A DNA stretch of 64,000 nucleotides, taken from assembly GCF_004362805.1 (NCBI RefSeq), contig NZ_SNYF01000007.1:477404-541403 (forward strand), in the 5' to 3' direction. The position numbers and the translations under genes were made by a program. The stretch is from Algoriphagus boseongensis (lineage in GTDB: Bacteria > Bacteroidota > Bacteroidia > Cytophagales > Cyclobacteriaceae). Within the stretch, counting starts at the first letter, position 1. Each line of letters starts with the position of its first letter. Shown piece after piece: positions 55,988 to 64,000 of this stretch. The notes beneath the pieces were generated by a model. That model did no database searches. It was not told the origin of the DNA and saw nothing but the letters and a program-made list of their open reading frames with translations.

Positions 55988-56389
55988 ATGAAAATTTCAC
56001 TAAGAAAAATGGGTGTTTTTTTGCTGGCTGGCCTCCTTGGTTGTACCGAGGCCAGCCCACCTTCAGTTCAAAACAATGAAGTAGAAATTCTAGGCCTACC
56101 TTCTTTCCTTGAAGTCGTCCATGGGACAGAGGTGGAGTTAAATTTTCAAATTCAAGCTTTGGATGGACTTTCTTCCTCTAAAATCTTTCAAGACAGGATC
56201 GAAAAAGAGGTCATGACCTTTCGAGGAGAAAAGGAATCCCCAGGAAGGTATTCCCTGAAAGCTCAGATTACAGATGATGGGTTTTGGGAGCCTAGTCTCA
56301 AGGACTCAATTGAGGTAGTTATTTATGCTAGAGATGTCGATGGAGATTCTCATTCCAAGAGAGTTGTAATCAAGATTTTGGCGCCTTGA
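55988..56389 (+). CDS. small lipoprotein, paralogue of the N-terminal domain of 56459-58078
   Basis: 133 residues with lipobox (LLAGLLGC). The rest is one beta domain. Segments VEILGLPSFLEVVHGTEVEL, FQIQALDGLSSS and ARDVDGDSHSKRVVIKIL match, in order, IIIEGLPEQVEVEIDSELNL, FTIDALDGLSEI and ARDKDGDFFEKLCLIKII of the next gene. A Bacteroidota immunoglobulin-like fold is likely. Begins 22 bases after the haloperoxidase gene; both may be made from one transcript. Confidence 0.8.
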   Translation: MKISLRKMGVFLLAGLLGCTEASPPSVQNNEVEILGLPSFLEVVHGTEVELNFQIQALDGLSSSKIFQDRIEKEVMTFRGEKESPGRYSLKAQITDDGFWEPSLKDSIEVVIYARDVDGDSHSKRVVIKILAP

Positions 56390-56458
56390 TTTAAAATAAT
56401 CCTTTCAAACAGATTACAAGATGACTTAGTATTTGAATGAAACCTAAATGTTATTGCT

Positions 56459-58078
56459 ATGAAGAATTCATTTTTAGCCTACATATTCTGGATTCTCATT
56501 TTATTAATTTTAAACTCTTGCAGGGAGGAGGTAGAGTTAGATAATGGGATTATTATTGAAGGACTCCCTGAGCAAGTGGAAGTGGAGATAGATTCAGAAT
56601 TAAATCTGGAGTTTACTATTGATGCTTTAGATGGATTATCTGAAATCAGACTTTCATTGAATGGGATTGAGATTGAGTCTAATAAACTTTCAGGAGAAAA
56701 ATCGTTTTCAAAGGCTTTTTCATTCAATGCAGAATCGGGAAAATTTAAAGCAGCAGAGGAACTTAAACTAGTTGTTTTTGCCAGAGATAAGGATGGAGAT
56801 TTTTTTGAAAAGCTTTGCCTGATTAAAATTATTGAAAGCAAAGGAAGCAGTCCAATCCAAGAAAATCCGGAATCCCCATCACCTTTTGATCCAAAAATCA
56901 TTAGGGTGAAAGAGGATATTTCAGAAGATCAAATTTGGTATACCGGGAATATTTATATACTCGAAAAAAGGATAACTGTAAAGGCTCCATCCAAACTAAC
57001 TATCCAAAAAGGAGTAATTGTCAAAGGGGAAACTAATCTCCAAGAAACATCAGCCTTGGTCATCTCGAGGGGAGCTAAAATAGATGCACAGGGAACTAGC
57101 GACCAGCCAATTATTTTCACATCCTCCCTTGATCTGATTTCTCCGGGAGAAACAAATCCAAAGCAAAATTTCAGCTTTTTGGATATGCATTGGTGGGACG
57201 AAGTTAGAGAAGTTGACTATTCTAAAGAAAAAGGGCTTTGGGGAGGCTTGATCATTTTAGGTAAGGCAAGAGGTTCATTTCCAGGAGATGCAATAGAGTA
57301 TTCTCTAAAAGGATTTGAAGGATTCGGAGAGAGTGCCAAATATGGGGGAATGAATAATGAGGATAATTCTGGGATATTGAAAAATATATTTATCCGGTTT
57401 GCAGGAAATCGACTGGATACTGGAAAAAGAATCCCTTCCTTCACCTTGGCAGGTGTAGGATCGGGTACTATAATTGAAAATATTGAAATCTATCAAGGGG
57501 CAGAAGATGGGATTGCTATTTATGGGGGTAAGGTAAATTTATCAACGGTTATTTTAAGTCAGATTGCTGAAGATGGAGTTCAGATTGATCAGGGATGGAG
57601 TGGCGATTTGGATAATTTCATCATATTAAATACTGGTGATAATGGAATTGAAATAGAGGGACCAAAAGGAACTTTTAATAATGGGAATTATCGATTAAAA
57701 AATGGATCCATTTCTTGTTACCCCTGCAAAGGATACCTGTCTTTTCAAGAAAATTCTAATTCAATAGTTTCAACTACCTTATTCTCTTTGGCTGCAGGCC
57801 TCATGTTGGGAGAAATTCTTTTTGAATTCGGAATTAATAAAACCCCTAAATACCAGAATTCGAGCTTAGAAAATCTTGAGGTTATGATTTTTTATGACCC
57901 TTATGGAAAAATGCCTTCAGATTGGAAAGCGGCGTTTTTTAAAGATGTCCCAGAGGACAAAATCAAGAAAGTGGACTTTGACAAACATTCTGTGGGACCT
58001 TATTTAAACAAGTTTATAAGCTGGTCTTGGTTCTACCATGTTTTAGTTGAAAATAGCGCTTACATTCCTGGGATTTAA
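56459..58078 (+). CDS. beta-helix lipoprotein with N-terminal Ig-like domain
   Basis: 539 residues, signal and lipobox LILNSC. N-terminal beta domain of about 110 residues shared with the neighbour at 55988; then from about residue 150 a parallel beta-helix: KLTIQKGVIVKGETNLQETS, ISRGAKIDAQGTSDQPIIFT, LWGGLIILGKARG, VNLSTVILSQIAEDGVQID. This T-x-x-G-x-I repeat pattern occurs in surface proteins of Bacteroidota, many binding or cleaving polysaccharides. No catalytic residues recognised. Last gene of the haloperoxidase unit. Confidence 0.8.
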   Translation: MKNSFLAYIFWILILLILNSCREEVELDNGIIIEGLPEQVEVEIDSELNLEFTIDALDGLSEIRLSLNGIEIESNKLSGEKSFSKAFSFNAESGKFKAAEELKLVVFARDKDGDFFEKLCLIKIIESKGSSPIQENPESPSPFDPKIIRVKEDISEDQIWYTGNIYILEKRITVKAPSKLTIQKGVIVKGETNLQETSALVISRGAKIDAQGTSDQPIIFTSSLDLISPGETNPKQNFSFLDMHWWDEVREVDYSKEKGLWGGLIILGKARGSFPGDAIEYSLKGFEGFGESAKYGGMNNEDNSGILKNIFIRFAGNRLDTGKRIPSFTLAGVGSGTIIENIEIYQGAEDGIAIYGGKVNLSTVILSQIAEDGVQIDQGWSGDLDNFIILNTGDNGIEIEGPKGTFNNGNYRLKNGSISCYPCKGYLSFQENSNSIVSTTLFSLAAGLMLGEILFEFGINKTPKYQNSSLENLEVMIFYDPYGKMPSDWKAAFFKDVPEDKIKKVDFDKHSVGPYLNKFISWSWFYHVLVENSAYIPGI

Positions 58079-58239
58079 GAATTTGGAATAGGAATTCAAA
58101 AAATCGACTATTTCATTATCCAACAGATTCAATTCGTTTTACAATTTGAATCTTAAAAGATTTTCAATCTGAAAATGTATATTTAGAAAAGACCTGATTT
58201 TTAGGGCTTTTAATTCTGATTTGAAACGAATTGTCCTAA

Positions 58240-58974
58240 ATGGAAAAACCCAAACATAAAGCCTGGGTCAAAGGGTCTCATTGGTTTGTCACCTTAAGCT
58301 TCTTTATCCTTCTGGTTACCGGATTTGAAATGACCATGGTGCACCCGAGATTTTACTGGGGGGAAGTGGGTAATGATTTGACTCCCGCACTTTTTGAAGT
58401 ACCAGTCAGCATTAATTACAAGCATGGGGGTTGGGATCAGATTACGCCCTTTTCCGATGAACCTAATTCTCCGGTAACTGGAGTTCGAACATTCGACATT
58501 TTCAACCAAAATAGCTGGGGCCGGAGTTTACATTTTCTGGGAGCTTGGATTTTGGTCCTTGTTGGATTGCTTTATTTGATTTTAGGAATTTTGACCAAGC
58601 ACTTTTCAAAGCATCTTTTGCCTAAGAAAAAGGAGCTTTCTAGCGAAGCGATCAAGCAGGAATTTAAACAGCATATTAATTTGAAAATTCCTCCGGCGAC
58701 TTTTGGGCCTAGCTATAGCCTATTCCAAAAATCAGCCTATTTGCTGGTGATTTTCTTTCTCTTTCCAGTCATGATTCTGACGGGATTTACCATGTCTCCG
58801 GGAATTACCGCAGCCTATCCTTTTCTTTTAAAAATGTTCTTTGGTGCGCAATCTGCTAGGACCATTCACTTCTTGGCTTCGTTTACCTTGGTTCTATTTC
58901 TTTTAGTTCATTTGGTAATGATTACCAAGTCGGGGTTCAAAAATCAGCTAAAAGGTATGACCACGGGAAAATAA
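58240..58974 (+). CDS. cytochrome b561-like membrane protein, partner of the following gene
   Basis: 244 residues with four transmembrane helices. His residues in the helices (KGSHWFVTLSF, GRSLHFLGAWILV, ARTIHFLASFTLV, LLVHLVMITKS) fit two b haems. The loop between helices 1 and 2 is long. It lies 53 bases before a molybdopterin oxidoreductase gene, as in thiosulfate/sulfite oxidase-type pairs (compare MsrPQ). Likely carries electrons between quinone and the periplasmic enzyme. ATG start. Confidence 0.85.
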   Translation: MEKPKHKAWVKGSHWFVTLSFFILLVTGFEMTMVHPRFYWGEVGNDLTPALFEVPVSINYKHGGWDQITPFSDEPNSPVTGVRTFDIFNQNSWGRSLHFLGAWILVLVGLLYLILGILTKHFSKHLLPKKKELSSEAIKQEFKQHINLKIPPATFGPSYSLFQKSAYLLVIFFLFPVMILTGFTMSPGITAAYPFLLKMFFGAQSARTIHFLASFTLVLFLLVHLVMITKSGFKNQLKGMTTGK

Positions 58975-59027
58975 TACTATTTGAAAACCACATTGAGATT
59001 CCTCATCTACTAATTTTTGCTTAGCTC

Positions 59028-59771
59028 ATGAAGAAAAAACCATCATTAACCCGTCGAGATGCCCTTAAAGCGGGAGCAGTTGCTTTGGGAGGATTGCTTT
59101 TGCCTAGCTGCTCCACACCCCTACCTCCAACCTATGGGAAGATCCTACGCATGAGCGATAATCTGACCTATGTGGCGCAAAGAACCCTTCTTCCGGGTCA
59201 GGCCTTAGCCAAAGAGTATTCCTATTCTGATATTTCTTCCTTTCCGGCATTAGGCACCGTTGATCCAGGAGATAGCTCCAAGGAATACTACAGTGAGGAA
59301 TATGAGAAATTGAGAAAGGGAGGTTTTGCAGACTGGAAGATCAAAATAGAAGGAAGTGTAGCCAATCCCGGATATTATTCATTGGCTGACTTACAGCTTT
59401 TCCCTAAGCAATCCCATATCACCAGACATACCTGTGAGGAAGGGTGGACTGCCATTGCTCAATGGACAGGAGTTTCTTTAGGAACAGTTTTGCAAAGTGT
59501 TGGAATCTTGCCTAGTGCCAGATATGTCAATTACTATTCCTACGATGGGTGGGCAGACAGTATTGACCTAATGGATGCCTTTCATCCTCAGACGATATTA
59601 GCCTATGGTATGAATGGAAAAAATCTTCCGATCCAGCATGGAGCTCCAGTTAGGATGAGGGTAGAAACCCAAATTGGCTATAAGAGCATGAAGTTTCTGA
59701 ATAAAATTGTGGTTACGGACGAATTTTCGGAATTCGGTGACCCCAACTGGTCTTGGTTTACTGGAATTTAA
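59028..59771 (+). CDS. molybdopterin-dependent oxidoreductase, sulfite-oxidase fold
   Basis: 247 residues. Twin-arginine leader (LTRRDALKAGAVALGGLLLP) with a Cys just after it, so possibly a Tat lipoprotein. Core: FADWKIKIEGSVANPGYYSL, Mo ligand Cys136 in ITRHTCEEGWTAIAQW, then NYYSYDGWADSIDLMDAFHP and GAPVRMRVETQIGYKSMKF. This is the SUOX/MsrP-like Moco domain. Function may be a sulfoxide or related reductase working with the cytochrome b at 58240. The natural substrate is not decided. Confidence 0.88.
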   Translation: MKKKPSLTRRDALKAGAVALGGLLLPSCSTPLPPTYGKILRMSDNLTYVAQRTLLPGQALAKEYSYSDISSFPALGTVDPGDSSKEYYSEEYEKLRKGGFADWKIKIEGSVANPGYYSLADLQLFPKQSHITRHTCEEGWTAIAQWTGVSLGTVLQSVGILPSARYVNYYSYDGWADSIDLMDAFHPQTILAYGMNGKNLPIQHGAPVRMRVETQIGYKSMKFLNKIVVTDEFSEFGDPNWSWFTGI

Positions 59772-59801
59772 ATCCAAGATTATTTCATGCCACTTTGAAG
59801 A

Positions 59802-60734
59802 TTAATTGGAAGATTTGGATTTAGATATGGCCTCCCAAAAATCATTTTCCATTTCTTGGTTTTGGATTCCGGTATGGATTTTCACCTTCCTTCGGGTATT
59901 CTCCTTTGGGGTCCAAAACTCTTCCGTTTTTGTCCATTCAGGATGAATTAAAGCCTCAATAATGGCCACATCCCACATGATCCATCGAGCTTTTTCAGGA
60001 TCTTCTTTAGTCCACCAGCGGGTATAAGTTTCCCATCGATTGACCAGAAAGTCTCCCAATTCAGATTTCCCCTTGAGTTCTTGATCTACTTTGGTTTTTT
60101 CAAAAACCAAATGCTGACTGGTCGTCGCGGACATGATGGTCAGGTCAAGATTTGGTGTATCAAACAGGACATTGACAGCAATGGTGTCATTTCCGGAGTT
60201 GAATTCCTTTTTGTCGAAGGTGTTGGTGGTGGGATCATGCCAAATTCCGAGATAATGAACTTTGATTTTTGGGATAATCCTTGGCTCTTGAATAATGGCT
60301 GAGGCCACATTAGTGCAGCTACCCAAGATGACCAAATTCAATTTTTCTTTCCCTCTCATCTTCAGCGCTTCCTGAATAATAAAGTCTGAGGCCGGTGAAC
60401 GCTGAGGTTCAGAAGCCGATTTTAAAGGAAAATTAGACCCGATAGGAAGGGAAATGCCTTTCCTTTCGGTAAGCTGGATCAGTTGCTCATTAATCAGCTG
60501 ACTTTCTTTTACCGTAGAATCAGTCGCCAAAGGGGAGATGTGAAATTGAGCTGATGTGATCCCTATGATATCCAATTCTTGAGAATATAAGGCCCTTGCC
60601 AGAGCAAATAAGTCATCTACTTCATTAGCCGTGTCCGCATCGATGATTACTGGGATTTTATCTTTTTCAGTATTTGTACTTATTGATTGGAAAACTGGTG
60701 AGAAAAAATAAAAACTAAGAAAGAATAGAATCAT
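59802..60734 (-). CDS. nucleoside hydrolase, secreted
   Basis: 310 residues. Signal-like start (MILFFLSFYFFSPVFQSIST). The IU-nucleoside hydrolase Asp cluster is present: IIDADTANEVDDLFALARAL (calcium site). Later segments NLVILGSCTNVASAIIQEP and NSGNDTIAVNVLFDTPNLDL match the family. It cleaves the N-glycosidic bond of purine or pyrimidine nucleosides; export to the periplasm suggests scavenging. Convergent with the molybdopterin gene. Confidence 0.88.
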   Translation of the reverse strand: MILFFLSFYFFSPVFQSISTNTEKDKIPVIIDADTANEVDDLFALARALYSQELDIIGITSAQFHISPLATDSTVKESQLINEQLIQLTERKGISLPIGSNFPLKSASEPQRSPASDFIIQEALKMRGKEKLNLVILGSCTNVASAIIQEPRIIPKIKVHYLGIWHDPTTNTFDKKEFNSGNDTIAVNVLFDTPNLDLTIMSATTSQHLVFEKTKVDQELKGKSELGDFLVNRWETYTRWWTKEDPEKARWIMWDVAIIEALIHPEWTKTEEFWTPKENTRRKVKIHTGIQNQEMENDFWEAISKSKSSN

Positions 60735-60902
60735 TGTATTTTATTAGGTTGAAAATCCGAGTAGCAAACCTACAAAAGAGAGGGGTTTAGATCCTTATCA
60801 AAAGAACTTTTTAACCAAATCCTTACCATCATTCTTTTTCTCTTCATTTGCCATTCCCCACCTTCCAAGGTATCTTTGCAGCCTAATTTAAAACTCTTAG
60901 CC

Positions 60903-61778
60903 GTGGGAAATAAAAACGTCAAAGTAGGTCTGGTGCAGCTCAGTTGCTCTGGGGATGTGGCCGAAAACATGAACAAAACCATTGCAGGTGTCCGTGAGGC
61001 AGCTCAAAAAGGCGCTCAAGTGGTGGTTTTGCAGGAACTTTTCAGATCGCTTTACTTCTGCGATGTGGAGGATTACGAAAACTTCAAGTTAGCTGAAGCT
61101 ATTCCCGGTCCATCGACTAATGTATTGGGCTCTTTGGCGAAGGAACTTGGAGTGGTAATCGTAGCCTCACTTTTTGAAAAGCGGGCAGAAGGCCTTTATC
61201 ACAATACTACGGCTGTTTTAGATGCGGACGGAAGCTATTTGGGTAAGTATAGAAAAATGCATATCCCAGACGATCCGGGCTATTTTGAGAAGTTTTACTT
61301 CACTCCAGGTGATCTGGGCTATAAAGTATTTCCAACCAAATTCGGCAAAATTGGAGTATTGATTTGCTGGGATCAGTGGTATCCGGAAGCAGCAAGAATC
61401 ACTGCCTTGAAAGGTGCAGATTTCTTGGTGTATCCAACAGCTATCGGTTGGGCTTTGCATCAGGATGAGCAAACCAACGAAGATCAATACAATGCTTGGC
61501 AGACTATTCAACGCTCTCACTCAGTAGCGAATGGAATTCCGGTCGTTTCAGTAAATCGAACTGGAATCGAAGGTCCAATGCAGTTTTGGGGAGGTTCTTT
61601 TGTTTCCAATGCCTTTGGTCGGGTGACTTATAAAGCCCCTCATTTACAGGAGGAAATCCATGTGGAGGAACTGGATTTGACGGGTTCAGATCGATACCGA
61701 ACTCACTGGCCATTTTTAAGAGATCGTCGAATTGATTCCTACGATCCGATTACCAAGCGATTTCTTGACGAGGAGTAG
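60903..61778 (+). CDS. aguB: N-carbamoylputrescine amidase
   Basis: 291 residues, carbon-nitrogen hydrolase. The Glu-Lys-Cys triad: Glu in VVLQELFRS, Lys in KYRKMHIPDDPG, Cys in VLICWDQWYPEAAR. The last motif and the PDDPGYFEKFYFTPGD region are typical of AguB, which makes putrescine, CO2 and ammonia from N-carbamoylputrescine. GTG start at 60903 (MGNKNVKVGLVQLSC) is preferred: the frame opens at a TTG at 60876, but the family begins close to the strand KVGLVQ. Three bases separate it from aguA, forming an agmatine-to-putrescine operon. Confidence 0.92.
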   Translation: MGNKNVKVGLVQLSCSGDVAENMNKTIAGVREAAQKGAQVVVLQELFRSLYFCDVEDYENFKLAEAIPGPSTNVLGSLAKELGVVIVASLFEKRAEGLYHNTTAVLDADGSYLGKYRKMHIPDDPGYFEKFYFTPGDLGYKVFPTKFGKIGVLICWDQWYPEAARITALKGADFLVYPTAIGWALHQDEQTNEDQYNAWQTIQRSHSVANGIPVVSVNRTGIEGPMQFWGGSFVSNAFGRVTYKAPHLQEEIHVEELDLTGSDRYRTHWPFLRDRRIDSYDPITKRFLDEE

Positions 61779-61781
61779 GCC

Positions 61782-62855
61782 ATGAAGGATATTTTCGAAT
61801 TGGCAAAAACCGGAGCCGCTACTCCGGCAGAATTGGGTTATTATTTTCCTGCGGAATTCGCTCCCCAAGAATCTATGTGGCTGAGCTGGCCGCATAAGGA
61901 GGAGTCTTGGCCAGGTAAGATTCAGACCGTTTTTGCTCCCTATTCCCAGTTTATTACCGAAGTAGCCAAAGGTCAAAAGGTCAATATCAATGTAGCCAAT
62001 GAGGCGATGAAGGCTTTTGCTTTAGGCCATTTGGAAAAAGCAGGAGCAGATTTGAGCCAAATAAAATTCCATTTTTTTCCAACCAATGATGCCTGGTGCA
62101 GGGATCATGGTCCAGCTTTTTTGATCAATCCAAATTCGGATGTGAAAAAGGTTCTGGTGAAATGGGATTATAACGCCTGGGGAAACAAGTATCCCCCTCA
62201 TGATCTGGACAACCAGATTCCGATTCGGATTGCTGAAGAATTGGGAATTCCCTGCTTCAAACCCGGAATCGTCATGGAGGGAGGATCTGTTGAGTTTAAT
62301 GGAAGAGGAACTTTATTGACTTCTACGGCCTGCTTGCTCAATGAAAACCGAAATCCGCACCTCAACCAAGCCCAAATCGAAAAATACCTTTGCGATTACT
62401 ATGGAGTCAATCATATCCTTTGGGTAGGGGATGGGATCATCGGGGATGATACGGACGGACATATTGATGATATTACTCGCTTTGTGAATGCCGATACGGT
62501 GGTGACCGTGGTGGAGGAAAACAAATCCGACGAAAACCACGAGATCCTAGCTGAAAATCTGGGTATGCTTAAGAAAATGCGCCTTGAAAACGGGAAGCAA
62601 CTGAATATTGTAGAGCTACCTATGCCAAGTCCGGTGATTTGGGAAGATCAGCGACTTCCGGCTTCCTATGCCAATTTTTACATTGGAAATGAAGTGGTGG
62701 TAGTGCCTACTTTCCGAGATAAGAATGACCAGAAAGCTCTGGATATTTTGTCAGGCTGCTTTCCTGAAAGAAATGTGATTGGAATAGATTCCACAGATAT
62801 CATCTGGGGATTGGGGAGTTTTCACTGCCTAAGTCAGCAGGAACCGGCGGTTTAA
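61782..62855 (+). CDS. aguA: agmatine deiminase
   Basis: 357 residues, pentein fold. Motifs: FAPQESMWLSWPHKEESWPG at the N-terminus, FPTNDAWCRDHGPAFLI, VMEGGSVEFNGRGTLL, GDDTDGHIDDITRFVN, and catalytic Cys349 in GLGSFHCLSQQEP. Converts agmatine to N-carbamoylputrescine, which AguB finishes. The pair gives putrescine from arginine, without ornithine. Full length; ATG start. Confidence 0.95.
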   Translation: MKDIFELAKTGAATPAELGYYFPAEFAPQESMWLSWPHKEESWPGKIQTVFAPYSQFITEVAKGQKVNINVANEAMKAFALGHLEKAGADLSQIKFHFFPTNDAWCRDHGPAFLINPNSDVKKVLVKWDYNAWGNKYPPHDLDNQIPIRIAEELGIPCFKPGIVMEGGSVEFNGRGTLLTSTACLLNENRNPHLNQAQIEKYLCDYYGVNHILWVGDGIIGDDTDGHIDDITRFVNADTVVTVVEENKSDENHEILAENLGMLKKMRLENGKQLNIVELPMPSPVIWEDQRLPASYANFYIGNEVVVVPTFRDKNDQKALDILSGCFPERNVIGIDSTDIIWGLGSFHCLSQQEPAV

Positions 62856-63035
62856 TAGGCAGTTCGCAGTGTTCAGTCCCGAGGGCTATAGGAATCAGAA
62901 GGCTCTTGGCAGCGATTCGTCTCAGTCATCAGAAGTAAATCATTGATTGATAAAAATGGCAATCCTTGGGGGTTGTCTTTTTAGTTTTACAAAACAAAAC
63001 CCCACCTTTTAGGCTTTTTGAATCAAATGTTACCA

Positions 63036-63887
63036 ATGAAATCCCTGCTTTCAATTCTGATTTGCACGATACTTTTGAGCAGTTGTGCGTTCCAATCCAT
63101 CCACCGATCTAAAAACATTTCTTACCTAATGGCTGAGGATGGCTTTCCGGAAAAGCAATTGAATGTCTTTGCTCCCAAAAAGGCGAAGGACCTTCCTGTC
63201 TTGATTTTTATTCATGGTGGAAGTTGGAATAAAGGGCGAAAGGAAATTTATGATTTTATGGGAACCAGATTCGCCAGAAGGGAAGTGGTCACTGTAATTA
63301 TTGATTATCCCTTGGCTCCGGAATATAAAATCCCAGCCATGGAAAAGGCTTCCGTTATGGCCGTCAAATGGGTGTATGAGAACATCGCGAAATATGGAGG
63401 TGATCCGAATAAGATGTATGTCTCAGGACATTCTGCTGGGGGTCATTTGGCTGCATTGGCAGCTATCAAGAATGAACCTTATGAGGAATTGGGATTTTCG
63501 AATCCTTTGAAAGGGGCTATTCTTAATGATCCTGCGGGTTTGGATTGGTACTGGTTTCTCACCGAGCGAAAGGAAAAATACAACGCCGAAGACAATTACG
63601 ATGCGTTTACCGATAATCCAGCTGTTTGGAAGGATTATTCGCCGATCTATTATCTGACCGGGAATGAGGTTCCATTGTTGATTTTGGAAGGGGAAAAAAC
63701 CTATCCCGGAATCCGGCTAACCGTGGATAGATTTAGAAAAGCAGCGGATGAAAAAGGAACGAATCTGGACTACTCTTTCTACGAAAAGAAAAAACACATC
63801 CCAATGATCACACAATACTTCTGGACCTGGAGCAAGGGGTATAAGGATGTCATGGGTTTTATGGGTGTGAGAGAATCTGAAAAATAA
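63036..63887 (+). CDS. alpha/beta hydrolase lipoprotein (BD-FAE-like)
   Basis: 283 residues from ATG at 63036 (MKSLLSI); lipobox ILLSSC. Alpha/beta hydrolase with oxyanion motif HGGSWNKGRK, nucleophile Ser in VSGHSAGGHLAAL, and His in KKKHIPMI near the end. The HGGxW and GHSAGG motifs fit the bifunctional feruloyl esterase/kynurenine formamidase-like group (BD-FAE). In-frame TTG (63018) and ATG (63027) precede it but add nothing to the signal. An insertion sequence starts 13 bases downstream. Confidence 0.85.
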   Translation: MKSLLSILICTILLSSCAFQSIHRSKNISYLMAEDGFPEKQLNVFAPKKAKDLPVLIFIHGGSWNKGRKEIYDFMGTRFARREVVTVIIDYPLAPEYKIPAMEKASVMAVKWVYENIAKYGGDPNKMYVSGHSAGGHLAALAAIKNEPYEELGFSNPLKGAILNDPAGLDWYWFLTERKEKYNAEDNYDAFTDNPAVWKDYSPIYYLTGNEVPLLILEGEKTYPGIRLTVDRFRKAADEKGTNLDYSFYEKKKHIPMITQYFWTWSKGYKDVMGFMGVRESEK

Positions 63888-63900
63888 TTCCTCTTGTCAA

Positions 63901-64000
63901 TGAGCTGTATCGTCCTAAATAGAGTTGACCGTTTTGAAGTTGGTTTTGGTTAGAATTTGATTTTGTTCAAAGTGATCTGGTGTTAAACCTCCCAGACTTT
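63901..64000 (-). mobile_element. IS3-family insertion sequence, one end
   Basis: The window cuts the element at its transposase 3' end. It probably begins at 63901, where TGAGCTGTATCGTCC opens with TG, as IS3 terminal repeats do. The rest of the element is outside the window. Neither a target duplication nor the second end can be checked here. Confidence 0.65.
63915..64000 (-). CDS. IS3-family transposase, C-terminal 27 codons
   Basis: On the minus strand the last 27 codons read SLGGLTPDHFEQ and end in KTVNSI before TAG at 63917-63915. The SLGGLTP motif is typical of the C-terminus of IS3-family OrfB (DDE integrase core). The 5' part lies outside the window, so intactness is unknown. Confidence 0.8.
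   Translation of the reverse strand, partial: SLGGLTPDHFEQNQILTKTNFKTVNSI

Noticed and set aside
59802..60734. Role of the nucleoside hydrolase in the nearby putrescine pathway
   Set aside because: Opposite strand from aguBA and the reaction is unrelated; proximity alone is not enough.

Overview
The window looks like a chromosome segment from a marine or environmental Bacteroidota, most likely Cyclobacteriaceae and close to Algoriphagus. This is inferred from several points: the long 660-residue IspG, many short Bacteroidota-type lipoproteins, three proteins of the DUF6090 type, sulfatase and SASA-type esterases, almost no Shine-Dalgarno sites, and dispersed intergenic repeat families typical of the phylum. 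No rRNA or tRNA gene was recognised.

Layout. 1-9.8 kb: the 3' end of a short-chain dehydrogenase, ispG, a small membrane protein, a secreted protein plus LVIVD lipoprotein pair, phosphoenolpyruvate synthase overlapping a second dehydrogenase, an MFS transporter and an ElaA-like acetyltransferase. 9.8-18 kb: an Omp85-type barrel protein, a subclass B1 metallo-beta-lactamase with all zinc ligands, the first DUF6090 protein, a divergent pair of paralogous membrane proteins, a DUF1569 protein and a SASA-type acetylesterase. 18-26 kb: a TPR/class III adenylate cyclase, another SDR, a TPR lipoprotein, the second DUF6090 protein and an intradiol dioxygenase.

26-31.2 kb is the most notable region. 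A four-gene, visibly AT-rich type II CBASS anti-phage operon lies on the minus strand in the order Cap15-like membrane effector, DncV-like CD-NTase, Cap2 (E2-E1 fusion), Cap3 (JAMM peptidase). The last three genes are joined by ATGA overlaps. Directly beyond its 3' end is an array of twelve degenerate 21-bp tandem repeats.

31-43.4 kb: DUF6544-like, secreted DUF711, DinB and DUF1624 proteins, then a repeat-rich stretch around a YjbR-like gene and an orphan ABC ATPase, a 40-residue membrane protein, a sulfatase, a sodium:alanine symporter, a DUF4242 protein, a sugar isomerase-like lipoprotein and the third DUF6090 protein; several are separated by clear terminators. 43.4-47.4 kb: a five-gene minus-strand operon with creD and a winged-helix regulator. 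Two matching inverted repeats (TACTTTG-N5-CAAAGT) sit before two of its genes and are probable operators.

47.5-64 kb: a GMC oxidoreductase, three tandem CE1-type esterases, an AraC regulator facing a vanadium-haloperoxidase-like lipoprotein with two related lipoproteins (one with a beta-helix), a cytochrome b/molybdopterin oxidoreductase pair, a nucleoside hydrolase, the agmatine-to-putrescine pair aguB-aguA, and an alpha/beta hydrolase lipoprotein. The right edge cuts into an IS3-family insertion sequence, of which only the last 27 transposase codons and one end are visible.
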